Below, piece by piece: positions 1 through 13,149 of a stretch of 64,000 nucleotides of DNA. The position numbers and the translations under genes were made by a program. The DNA is from Tubiluchus corallicola (Eukaryota; Priapulida; Priapulimorpha; Priapulimorphida; Tubiluchidae): NCBI GenBank assembly GCA_030141605.1, contig JAQGDQ010000102.1, forward strand, positions 511,266 to 575,265, in the 5' to 3' direction. The notes beneath the pieces are model-generated. The model saw nothing but the letters and a program-made list of their open reading frames with translations. It ran no database searches and had not been told where the DNA came from. Each line of letters starts with the position of its first letter. The stretch's first letter is position 1.

Positions 1-1489
1 TGAACATGGACTAACAATAAATGTTTAGTTAGCATAACGATAATTTTACTTTATACTAGTGAGGTTACGTGGTAACAACTCCAGCCGTGTGACGTCTAGG
101 TTGTCCCAGTGCATGTGAAGTCTCTAGTCATTTCAACTATGTTTTTATTTACGATGTGCAATAATATCGTAGTCTCGTTTTATATACGCGGTTGTACATT
201 TTTCTACTTGATCAGTGAAGATGTCCCATATTGTGTGTTTGGATTAACATATTAGTTGTATTATCATTTTTGTTTAATGTTTCATGGGATCACGTTCAAT
301 GCCCTAGCCAAACGTATAGCCGTTTTGTTGTTACTCGTCTGAGAGTACGGTCTTGTAGTTTTAGTTACTAACAAAGATATTAGATGGACTTTTTATGTTA
401 TCATAGATAGACGAGTTATGTGTTGACTTTCATTAATCAAGTTTCCGGGGCATTGAAAGAACCACGTTATTGCCCCCAACGACCACGCATCAGATCAAAG
501 TATTTTCCTAAGATTTTGCTGTACAGAACTTCCTTACTTTGTTTGTATTTTTAGTAATAATGTAAGAAACTACAAGTGGGTACAAGATTTTGCGCATTTA
601 TCATAAGAGAGCAACTTAAACAAACTCTAGGATAGGTTAATTTACTTGTATAGTGTTGAATTTTAATAATAATAAATTTATCAACTAAACGTGAATTTGT
701 TTCTTGTGTGAAGATGGCAGCACTGCAGAGATAAAAAATTAGATTAAATCAGATGACCAAAATGTTTGCAATCTGATTATTTTTATTAAGCAAACAAACT
801 CACAACAGGAAACTTCACAAAGTAACATGGTAATAAATACACTATATACAATCTCAACTAGTTTTTGCAATTAAAAAACACGTGCAAAAAATAACAGTTA
901 TAGCATAGGTAGACTCACACCAGGGTGCACCACTGTTCATTGCTGTAATTGGCCAACCAGTAAACCGAACACTGACCGTAAGGCCGCATGCTAAAAGTTG
1001 AACTATTAGGTAGTACACTGGCCTTAAGAATGCGCTGCATTCCACGATCACGTATGGAATGCTAGCAGCTTAACGACTCTAGTCACAGCTGCCTTACTTT
1101 ATTCAGTTCTAATAAATATTTATAAAGTTAGGTTTTTAAAAACTTAAAAATTACAATAAGTTACATTGGCATTTATTGACAATTTGATTATTGGTATAAA
1201 TGGTAACAAAATTCAACAATCCGACGGGCAAAGTTGAGCATGCACACGAGAATGTAACAGCAAATCTAAATCGCGAGAGCACATAACTGAAAAATTTGTA
1301 AAGCAAATGGAATTCTTTGTCTAATTTGTTAATTTTTATAATAGTTAAAATTAATAACAGCCACCTGTGTTATACTTAGACTAAGGGCTGAAGTTACATA
1401 CAGTATAACATCATTATAGCAAATCTGATAGAGACTCAGAAAAAAGTACTTTATTATAACCAAGATATTCTATAACCAATGTACTCTAT

Positions 1490-2215
1490 AAACATATGTA
1501 CCTTATCTTATGTATATGATTACTACATGATCAAGCATGTATTAACAGTGACGGTGTATAATTGTAGTACAATATGTAGCTTCATAGAGGACGCAAGTAA
1601 TTTTATAAGATGCCTTCAAATATCAACCACTTTGGAGTGTATTCAAATCCAATGAAAAGTATTTTATGTGAGTTCAATGAATTAAAAATTATCGAATGTT
1701 CATATTAAATTGCACATACACGTTCAGTTACAAATTTGTCAGGGGTCACATGTTCAGTAAAGTCGGTGAGATCCAGAAAAGTCGGTTAATATTGTTTGCA
1801 GAAAATTTCTGTTTGTTACTTGTATAAAAAGTTTTTGCATCAAAGTAACTGTTAAGGTTCATCACTTGATGCAGTGCGTTACATTTCAGCAGTGCGTTAC
1901 AAGTGCACGTATGTAAACAGCTGGGTGCCAAACCACTGAATGACTCATTATCTTTATACAGCTAGTAGATAAATGACCTTTTGACAAGACATGCTGCCCG
2001 TCAAACGCTTTTTTCGCAGCACTGTAAATTAGTTCAATTTATTTTTCGAATAAAAGTTCGCAATACTCAATAACCGAGTATGTTGTACTTCAAAGTCATT
2101 ATATTAGTTAAAAACATATAAATGTTGAAAGTTCGATCTTTTTTTGTTAGTTCGTATTACGGGTGTGTACTCAATAAACCATGTTCGCTATAATGGTGTT
2201 ATACTATAAGCAACA
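1490..2215. repeat. Dispersed repeat family E, copy 1
   Basis: About 700 bp align with 61500-62230, both on the plus strand. Shared anchors include GTACAATATGT, ATTTCAGCAGTGC, GTATGTAAA followed by CAGCTG, and CTAGTAGATAAA. Ends and coding capacity were not found. Nothing else was seen in 1-1490 beyond AT-rich sequence. Confidence 0.6.
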
Positions 2216-2240
2216 TCGCATGTTTTCAAAAGTTAGCAAT

Positions 2241-2246
2241 TTTATT
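2241..2246 (-). terminator. Candidate UBR3 polyadenylation signal
   Basis: An AATAAA on the minus strand lies 71 nt beyond the UBR3 stop codon, giving a short 3' UTR. A dispersed repeat begins almost directly after it. Confidence 0.5.
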
Positions 2247-2317
2247 TTAAGAATTAGTGACAGCATTCCAAATCAAGCATTCAAGGATGTTCACAATGGC
2301 AGGGGACCACAGGACAG

Positions 2318-5300
2318 CTACAACTTGTCCGAATGCCAGATCCATTTTTTGACCGTTCGGTCAAAGCTGTTGTTGATCCACTGCTGTTCCAGCAGCTTGT
2401 ATCGGTCACCGCTCAAGTACAGCGGCTTGCCACGCCTAGGTAAATACAATAACAAGTTTGTTATATCTTAAAGGAAAAATCAACCCTTAAACAATATTCA
2501 TTGTACACTCATAGACGCATTGAAACTGTACAACATGATACGGGCGCATAAAATGCCGCTGTAAACTAGCAAAGTTGGATCTTATATTATCGTCAGTAAC
2601 TAACGGCATTAAATAGCTGGCAATGAAACGGGATTCATCAAAATGCAAAAAACACACTATAGCATTAATAATCTCTCGTTTAACGTTATGGATCGTGTGC
2701 AGTTAGTTCGTAACAGTTTGCAGCTGGAAAAGAAGTTCCCTCAAGCACCTGGTTGGATAAGTGTTTATATTGCACGGTAACCAATTCAAGCCATGAGCGC
2801 CCCAAGCGTGAAATGATCGCAACTTTAAACTGATTTCACTAATTGCACTTCTGTTGCTGAAACTTTCTAATATTTTTCTCAAATACTAAAATAAGATATT
2901 AAAATTCTCAAAAATAAGCTTAACTTCTCGAAAGACTTGACTTTAGCTTTAAGGTGAACACTGCCAGGCCTGTGAAAGAGCAAAAAGAGGATGATACCAA
3001 TGAATACAGAGAGTAAGAAAATAAAAGGGGAGAAGAAAGAGGAAGAACAAGAGAGCAACACATACCTGAGATCTCTGTCTTCTTCGCCGAAGCTGTCCAA
3101 GTAAACTGACCCCCAGATGCAGGCTCGGGCACCGCTGACTATAATGACTAGGGAAGAATTAACAGCTAAAAATATTCCTGTTCCGGCTCCGCAGTCCATC
3201 GAGTGCTACAAGTAATTAAGATAATGAAGTTAATTAGCAATTAAGCAACATGTCTAAAGACAAGATGATGCTGTAGATAGATAGATATTTTATTTCTGAA
3301 AATCACATTTCCAACACAAAAATTACAAATTACACCCGATGGTTTTATCAGCGGGCAGAGCTCGGGTAATGATTTCCAGATCGTACTAACAATTTTACTC
3401 AACATAGCTGCACAGGTATACATACAGATATACAAATTTAGTTGTAAGCTCCATAAAGCGAAAAATAAAACTATTTACCAAGCATTTGTACACATGTATT
3501 AAACAAATATTTTACCTATATGATGATCTCCGTGATGCGGTTATATATCCGCTAACAAAGCTATACTATTTAATTCACAAATCTTGCATACAGTCGTAAA
3601 TGAAACTACCTATTGACGTTAATTCTCCATCAAATAAATTTGCAATATTACTATAATTTAATGCGTACAGTGATCTATAAAGTGCATTTTCATGGCACTC
3701 GCACAAAAAATGCTCTTCTGTCTGAATTTCTCCACAAAGACACAGCCTGCGCTCACGAGGTACATTTGCCCAACGACCTGTTTCTATAGCTAGATTGTGT
3801 GATGAGACCCTTATTCTTGTGATGATTATACGTTTGTGCTCAGGTAACTCTGTCTTCCCATACATTGGATACACGGTCAAATTGGGATTTATTTCCAAAT
3901 AAGTCTTGCATTTTGTACGATTAGAAACTCGGACATGAGTCTTTCGTCTCTCTACATCTATCTGTACGTGATCCGCTGTAGACATAACATTGTCTAAATA
4001 TTTGTATCCCTTTGTTCGCGTATAGATGTCTGCATAGCTGACACAAGCAATGAGCCACGGATTTAAATCAATAAATTAAATTTAAGCCAAATTTGCTAAA
4101 GTTTACAAAGTTTGGCTAAATTCTCCACGCGCAAGAAATTCGTTCGTGAAGCAGATTAGGGTTAGGGTCCTTCTGCCAAATTTTATCGTATGAGTTATAA
4201 CAGTAACTGCTATAGCAATGCCAGACCTGCCAATCATTTTAAAAGTAACAATGAGTGTGAAACGCAAAAGGCCCAGGGATCCTTTCACCCCTGGAAGAGT
4301 TCAGGGGGCAAATTATGCCACAGAAATTTTAGCTTGTTTGGATAAAAATCTATTTATTAAAGAATTAAGGTGAAATAAGATAAATTTTGAGTACTGCTGA
4401 GCTTTCTTATGCTATTATTGTAGTTTACAATGATTTATATATAAATATGTTTCTTTGTAGACATGAAAAGCTCAATAATGCCCAAAGTACTTAATTTTCA
4501 CTAAATGTAATGTAACCTTTAGTGTAATAATTTATATACATCGCGAGACTCATAACTCATATACTGTGTCACTGAGAGCAGTACTAGTAATTATGTTGTT
4601 GTTGATGCTCAAGGCAAAGGAAGCCAGGTGATTTGCAAAATTGTGTGTGAAAGTTACGGAATACAGAAAAATTGAATTTAATGCATGTGCACGTGTGAAA
4701 AACTTAATATACATGTGATGTACGCCTAATGCGTGAGAGTTGGCAGGTCTGTATTACACGTGTCCAGTTTCTATGGATGAAAATGGCAAAATCGACGAGC
4801 ACATCACAAAGGACAATGCTTCATCTTCCCCCAATTACAATAATAACATCATAATAATTCCCCTAGGAGGAATTATTTCTAAATTGATAGCAAACTGAAA
4901 AAAGTGTACAATGTACATGCATTTCAGGGGATGAGCAAATCGGTTAACTTTTCGATCCATAAACAATTTTATCCACAGTCTGTCCGAAATCCACATTTTG
5001 TTATTAACAGGTATCCACAAATGCGCCGCTGTATTAATTCAAATCAGCAATCCGCTCCTAATCCACATGGCTTCCAATCTGCAATCCTGCTCGTATGGCT
5101 AATTTTAATTCAAAGACACCTATTGCATGCCACCTAGTTACTGTGGAAGTTGAGAAAAAATTAAAATTACTAAATCGATTAGAACCACAGCAGAAGTGAA
5201 TTATCTTTCAGCAAATCCTGTAGAAAGAAACTTAGACGAAAAATGCTCTATAGCACAGAAACACGATAGAAAATTAAAAATCTTTTGGGCTACTCTGTAG

Positions 5301-7750
5301 TCTGCATTCTATCAGGAAGACGGGAACAAACAATGACTGTGAACATAAGCCACAGCCTGCAGAAAAAACGTTCTAGCGGCGCCTGGTGGGATTCTCAGAA
5401 GGAGATATAGGACTCTTTAGAAAGAGCAAGAACAGGGCTATACGATGATGTAGGATATATTTTAGGGCAGGTCCATCAAGAGGAGTGGCGTCAAGTTAAT
5501 TAGATGTTCTATTTTTGGCAATTTTCGCTTAGAAAACTGCTGACGCAAAGCCATTGTTGTGACGTCATCCATTATAATCTGTCTATAACCTTATAGCTTT
5601 AATTCAGTAAAAGCTGCTGCTGCTGGCTTTGCGTTACATAAACTGACAAACACTAGGTAGGATGTTCGCGCATTTTTGATTATGAGTGTATTTATAAGCA
5701 ATTTTTTTGCGGGGCCTTTGCTAGTAGAAAATTAAAAATCTTTTGGGCTACTCTGTAGTCTGCATTCCATCAGGAAGACGGGAACAAACAATGACTGAGA
5801 GCCTTTGTTAGGTAATATGAGTAGATCAAAATAAAAAACGGTATTATTTGCAGTGGTAACTTGCAGCTAAAATTACTGGAGCTGCTGCTTCAGAAAATGA
5901 AAATTTTTAGCCATTGTTTTAGTACTGTGTAAAACGAAACAAACATATGTAGTTTTAATATGGTAATTCGTAATTGTAATTTTGAACAAATAAACATTCA
6001 AAAATTTGTACATAAAACTTGATAAAATCCTAAGCAAAAAATACTGTTTGCTCACAAATAGCTTAAATTGTTGTAGTTCAAGAATATGCCAGTACACGGC
6101 TTTTGAACAGATGACAACTGACAACACACACTGCGTGACGACAGTACTCATTCCACCTAAAAAGCAGCATCTTATCTCAGAGATGTGTGCATGGCTGCAT
6201 GCGTGCAACAGCCAAACACCACATTGCTGTAGAGCGCACTGTGCTGAGCTGTGAAGCAAACAGTACTACCCTCACATGCTCTGGTCCCGTACAAGTACAA
6301 AGAAAGAACTGAAGAAAAAAGGCTTATTATATTGAATATTATCGCTAATGTTGAGAGAAAATAAGGGGTGCTGCAGTTTCACAGTACTTATACACGAGCC
6401 GCCACTAGTTATTTGCAAAACAGTCGTATGCGCTCCACGTGACTTCCACATTGTTTATCAAAATTATGGATTAACACTGATGATAAATAAAATCTCTCTG
6501 GCCACAAATATTTTTTCTGCATTTCTTTATTTTTGATAACAAATCTGCAATCCGAGCGAATCTGCAAAAAAAGTTGCGGTTCTTGCACCAATCCAGTCCG
6601 CGGGACTGTGGTCCACTCATCCCTGATGCTTTGACAAAGGACAGTTTATTGAGCATTGCATGTGGTACCATCTAAATGAAAAAAATTGAAACAAACAAGC
6701 ACCCAAAGCAGCACCTTACACCATCTGGCATTGTTGCACCACCTATAGCTAAACTGGATGCACATATTCAAAAATTTTCTCTCAACTCTCGCAACAACAC
6801 AAGAATATGCACAAAATGAGGTTTGAATTAAATTACATACCTGCACGCACTCAAAGATTTCCTGTTGCTTGCAGCAGTGATCTCTCATGCACATGAAAAC
6901 ACCGCAAATCAGACACACAGCTGGTTCCTTTGGCGACAGTCCACAATTATTGCACTGCTTTGTACGATAATACGTGAATATCTTGTCATATTCGTGAGGT
7001 AAGCTCAGCAGGCGGGGAAAATTCCAGGAAAACCGTCTCATCAGTAAGCTCTGAAAATTCAAAATCTTTTGATAAAGTGAACACTCAATTAGCACAACTC
7101 ACAGACCAAAAAATGTTCGTTTTGCATTCCAACACTAAGACATGAAGATCCTAAGTTTACAGCTTAGACTAATACTGCTGTTATCGAAGATATTTTTAAA
7201 TTCTGAAGAACAATTATTCCTACTGGTTTTCTGAATGTTCGAACCATCAAGTTTTTCTTGGCAAAATAATTTCCACAAAAAAGTGATTTTCTGGAATACA
7301 ACTCTGTGTGCACAAGTCACGCGAAGCACGTGCACATAACCATTAAGCTAAGAACCCCGCCCATGTTCCAACAAAGACAATTAGACTGAAGTTTCGCCTA
7401 ACCAAAATGACCTGCATTTAAAATGAAATAAGCAGATGTCATTAGAGAAGCAGCCAGAAGAAGAAACTAGAAAGGTACAATGTACTGCCGTTTCATACTA
7501 CTACATGTACTACTATGTACTACTACATGTACTACTGTACTACATGTACTACAACATACACACATACCTTTGACGGCATGTCGCCACGAGTGATGGAAGA
7601 AATAAACTCATTACACCAGGATTTGATGAGCGCTTTACACTGTGCATCATCACCGCCCAAACTCAACAACCTGAGACAACTTTGCACAGTTTCATCATTA
7701 CTGTGCAACTCCAGATACCGCGTCAAATGATCCATGCTATCCACAGACGT
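2318..7750 (-). CDS. UBR3: UBR3 exons 34-37, C-terminal cysteine-rich domain and stop
   Basis: Exon 34 (7750-7568) is moderately conserved ([14 protein letters not shown]). Exon 35 (7050-6841) has [18 protein letters not shown], then the zinc-binding [18 protein letters not shown] and a CC pair. Exon 36 (3205-3066) has [20 protein letters not shown] and [17 protein letters not shown]. Exon 37 (2435-2318) has [19 protein letters not shown] and terminates at TAG 2320-2318. This is the conserved C-terminal domain shared by UBR1, UBR2 and UBR3. The intron between exons 35 and 36 is 3.6 kb and contains a retrotransposon fragment and a hAT-like element. Confidence 0.94.
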
Positions 7751-10700
7751 CTGCAACAGAAATGTGCATTAAACAATCCAGTAACGAGCATCAACCAATA
7801 AAGACTGGCTTCACATTCTTCAGCATAGATAGCTTTAACGTTTCTAATAGTTTCAATAGGTAATAATGTATGGTGTGTGAAAAAATCAATAATCACACTT
7901 GCATGTGAAGAGGAACAGAAAAGGGTAGACAAAAATCGATAAAACAACAAAAAAATGAGAACGTTTGATTTTGAATAGTGTTAAGTCTTAATATCCGATA
8001 CTGCCGCCATTTGTGTAGCTGATTAACCATGAAGGGGGGATTGCTTATTCATTCCCTCAAAAATTTAGTTCATGAAAGAAGAACCACAAGCTTTTTATTT
8101 ACCAAACTGTGCCATTCGTCGTTGTACAGATGATACTGTAGCAGTGCCGCTAACTTCAAAAATGGAAGACAGGCATCGTTAACATACTTTTCTGCGCTTT
8201 CCATGGACCAGGTCTGCTGACAATGCTAAATAAAAATAATTCGACTAGGTTAATCAAATTTAAAAGCACGTAATAAATATATAAAAAATATCAGCGATTT
8301 ATCTTAATATATATGCAACAAATATGAAAATTCTGATTAAGATTAGATTTAGTTTTATTCATTCATCCATTTGCAACAATATTACGAAATACAGATTATT
8401 ACATTTAAAAATTGACAATGCATTGTAGTGCTATGAGCGTAGCAGAAGCAATTAACTTCTAAGCTCTTATACTCTCAACGTAGATACGCCTTAATAGATG
8501 ACAGGATGATTTTTGATATACTACCGCATTTTCAAGTCCGATAAAAAGTAAACATTTTAACACAATTAATACTGCAAAAGCATTTCTGATAATTGAATAA
8601 AAGATTAAAAACTTAATTAATGGCAGGCGAGCCCAACCATCACAAACTAACATAATTTTCAGCATCAGAAACATTCCATCAGCATGTTGCACGTGTTTGC
8701 GAAAGCAAAAATTGAAGTACAGTGCTAGTGCAAGAGATTCAGAATGTTCTACTAAAACTCCGCAAGTTTTATGATAAAAATTCAAATTTCAAATTTACCG
8801 CAGTACTCACGCACAAGGTGTCGAACATGTAGCAAAATGTATGTAACAGCGAAGAACAAGTGGCGCAAATGCGAAATTGTGTTTGTGTGATAATAATTCT
8901 TTCACGCAAGTCATTTTTAAAAAAAAATAGTCTGTTTGCTTCCAATATTTTAAAGAGCAGATACCATATTTCACGCAAAGCATATGTAATTTGAGCCTAT
9001 CAAATCACTTGCAGTCACCAGCCTAGTTATGCATCAGAACTGGTGATACTTAACTTTTCAACTAAAATGAACTCCTACTGTAACAAAATTTAAGTGCAAA
9101 AGTAACACAGATAATTTCCCTACAACGTAGAAAAATTTTGAGACGTTAGTTTACGTGTTTTTGAAGGTCTTTACTTACAACTGTTGCCGTTGTTGTTGCC
9201 AAGTCTTCAGAATCTTCGTAGAGTCGGCTGTGGACAAGATGAGACAAAACGATGGCCACCGTCTTTTCTACTAGAGACTGCAATAAAAATAATCTTGATG
9301 AATATTTTTCTAAAGTAAAAAACTAAAACACTTCTATATTTTCTTGATTAAACAAAATGAAAACAGGATGATTTTTCATACTCTACTGCATTTGACTACC
9401 ACTTTAAACACTAGAACATACAATTTAAAGCAAATTACAGTAAACAATAAATTTGGAAATAACTCTATATCAAACAGGCCATACATTTATGGAACTTACT
9501 ACCCAGTGAAATAAAACAAATAGAATCTCTCGACCACTTTAAAAAGAAATTAAAAGAATATCAATATAACAGGTTTCAACTTCCACATTGTGCATCTGAT
9601 ACTAATTACACACTCAACTTTCATCTACCCCCGCCCCTGACTCCATAGAACGATTAAAAATGAAAATTTTTAAAAAAAATTATGTAATGTAATACGTGTT
9701 ATGTTAGTTTTGTAATGTCAAATGTATAAATAGTGTAAATGTAATGAGTGAAATTTATGTAATGTAAAGCATGTTTCTGTTAATTGTGTCATGTCAAATG
9801 TATATATAGTGTAAAATATGTCATGTAAAATTTAATGTACTTTTGTAAAATTGTTTTGTAAAAATATTTTAATATGGTGTTTGTAAATATGTTCATTTAT
9901 TATATATAGTTTTGCACTTTGTTTTTTTTTAGTATGCACTGGACGCATTTGTCTTGAACAGTGTTGTTATTTTAACATTACGCTGAGGCTTACTCAATTT
10001 TATTACAATGAGTGAACCATTTTAATGACAAATAAAGAATTTATATAAACATATATATATTGACATGTACAGTAAAAAGTATACATTTTAACACCTATAA
10101 TAATGCCAACACGTTTCTCATAATTAAATAATAGGTTAAAAACGTAATTAAAGATCGGCGAGTCCAACTAGTGAAGGCATCACAAATGAATGTAATTTTC
10201 AATGGCACAAAAATTTCACAAGCATGTTGCACGTGTTTTCAAAAGCGTAAATTGAAGTACAGTGCTACTGTACAACATTCAGTGCGATATATAAAAACAC
10301 GGCAAATTTTTAAAGTTTAAAATTCTAATTTCAAGTTTACGTGATGTGATGCGTGAGCTCAGAACTGAACACATCTGAACTAGAGGTTGAGCACCTGTTT
10401 TTTGTGCAACGATGTACAGACACTAGTGCCAATCTAACTAGCGAATGGCGAAATGTATGTAACATCGAAGAACTAGCTGCGTGAAATGTGAGTAATAACT
10501 CTTTCACGTATTATGGAAAAATCGTATGTTTCCTTCAATATTTTAAAGAATAGATTGTTTAGACTCACAGTTTAAGATTGGGTCCGGTTTTGTTTTTAAA
10601 TTAGTTCTCAAAGAACTCAAGATATTCCAACACATCACAAGCTTGTCACCCGAAATGTGACGAATTTTTGAAAAAAAGTATGTTCTCTTTCAATATTTTA

Positions 10701-12925
10701 TAAGCTAGGGTAATAGGGTAATACCCTATTTTATAGGGTAAGCACGGCCCATTTACCGTTAAAATTGGGACAAGTCAACTATAAAATTTGAAAGAAGTCA
10801 GTGAATATATTTGAACAACAAAGGCTCAGTAATGCAATAACTCATGACAGGTTCATAGAACAACTGGTAGCTTTTTAAAGTGAAATAATAAAAGATTTTT
10901 GTTGTTGCTCAATGGTTACCAAGTTGATTATACAGTAAATTATTATACACATAATGAACAGTGTGGCAAATAAGTGACTCAAGTTAACAAGTAATGAAAG
11001 TGCAACTCGAGTGGAATGTTTGTCAACGGTAAAGTTAGGTACTTCTGGGACTGAACGGTTAATGGGGTATGAAATGGGATACTTACCAGACTAGAAAATA
11101 GGGTGCTCATGAGATTATAAAGTGGGACACATGTCTAATAATGAAAAGAGTTACTGCTTACCAAACTTTCAGTTTTATGTCTCCATGTTTCACGCTCTTG
11201 TTCTGAAAACTGGCATGTCAAGATGGCGACGGCTTGAATGACTTGTAGATTATACAATGACTGCACAATGCAGGTATAATATGCTGTAAAGTGTTAACAA
11301 TGATTGTGAGGTCAAAGGTCAAATACAGCATGCTTCATGGAGTTTCAGTTTTAAACAAAAACATAAAGAAAATGCTCTAACTTAACATTTTTTGATACTT
11401 TTAACTTTTTTTTGGTGGTTCATATGACAGAAAATCAGGAAGGTCGTCATCGTCCACTGATTCATGCGTCCAGGGACATGATTCTGTTCACCTCTTTATG
11501 CTGATCCTCTCTACTCTCTGCAATTGACCAAGTGTCTCTCTATGCCAGGACTACCTACTCTTCACAAGTGTTGCTATGTCTGAGGATCAGTGCTGAAGTG
11601 TTTAAATCTTTCTGTACAAACTCAAAACATGTTAACATTTGCCCTCCTGCTGGTTTTTAAGGTGTGAAAGTGTCATTTACAAAGAAAGTCTGGAACCTGA
11701 CTTTGCGCATTTTAATCATTAGATGACGCCAGCAAAATTCAGCCCTTAGTTACAATAGCGTTTCCAGATCACCTGTCACCTTTCACACGCTCTCCTGTAC
11801 GGAGCTTATTGTGGCAGAGTCTAGAGACGTAACTTTACAGTTTCCATTGTGGTAAGTGTTTTAGCTCAATAATTATGTTTATGGGAGTTCCGCTTTTTCT
11901 GGCCTTTAAACGTTGTGCAGCAGGATGGCCTGTTTGGCCGTCTAGGTTACCTCCATGGTAGCATTGTTTAAAAATCCAGTGTCACAGAAACAATGCAGTA
12001 TCCTAGGTAGCTGTTGCCAGGACATTTCTTTAGCCTGCGATTTTCCGAAGTTCCATGAGAAAAATAAAATGTTTTAGGGAAAAACGCAATTTTGAGCTGT
12101 GATTTCAATAGGGAGAGCCATGAAATTTAAAAAAAGGGGTTTCGAAAAACTTAAATTTCAAGTTATGCTTAGCTCTTTTAATTAAAGAAAATTTGTTGCC
12201 AATATTAAATTTGACCTTTAAAATAAACAACAACAACTACAGAATTACAGGAAATGACGGTGCAAAAGAAATAAATATTTTAGATAATGTTTTAATATCC
12301 TATGCAGAAGTTATAGCATACAATAAGAAGCAAAGCTGGTTACAGAATGCAGTGCAATGAACTGTATAAATGTGAATCAGATGTAATAATGTATATCAAA
12401 AGGAATTCAAATAAGTGATAAATTCCACTGATCACCTTTATGCATTCCAAGAGGTAGGGCAAGTACCAGGCCCACGAGTAGCGAAGCCGTGTCGTGTAGA
12501 AGTAACGGCATCATCTCTTCAGTGCTGTACCATCTCTGCTGTACGTCACTGTAACATGGAAAGTAAGTAAGTAAGTAAGTAAGCAATTTATTGCCATTAT
12601 AGCATAATATATACAATGAAATTCATGTGGTTTTACTCCACAACAAATGTTTAAAGGAATCGACAAAAATTAGCACGAACCTGATAACACTCTCGGGAGC
12701 AGGAATACAAGAAATCAGAGACCAGACAAGAGCAAACGGAGCCAAATCTTCTGACTTTGCATGAAGTTCTAGCATCTGCATCAGTGACTTAGTACACATC
12801 TTTCTAGTCGTGGCAGCAAGAGGTAAACATGTCATGGAATCACCCAATGAGCCTCCAGTTTGCAGTAGTTCCAGCTCTAAATTGCACCTACAAAACAAAT
12901 TGTATATCTTATAATAATCACAATC

Positions 12926-12983
<58 letters not shown>

Positions 12984-13050
12984 CAATAATAACAATAACA
13001 ATAATAATAATAATAATAATAACAACAATAATAACAATAACAACAACAAC

Positions 13051-13149
<99 letters not shown>

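Noticed and set aside
6646-6840. Continuation of the UBR3 exon 35 frame to a stop
   Set aside because: A consensus donor at 6840 and the in-phase exon 36 with a strong match show that this is intron read-through.
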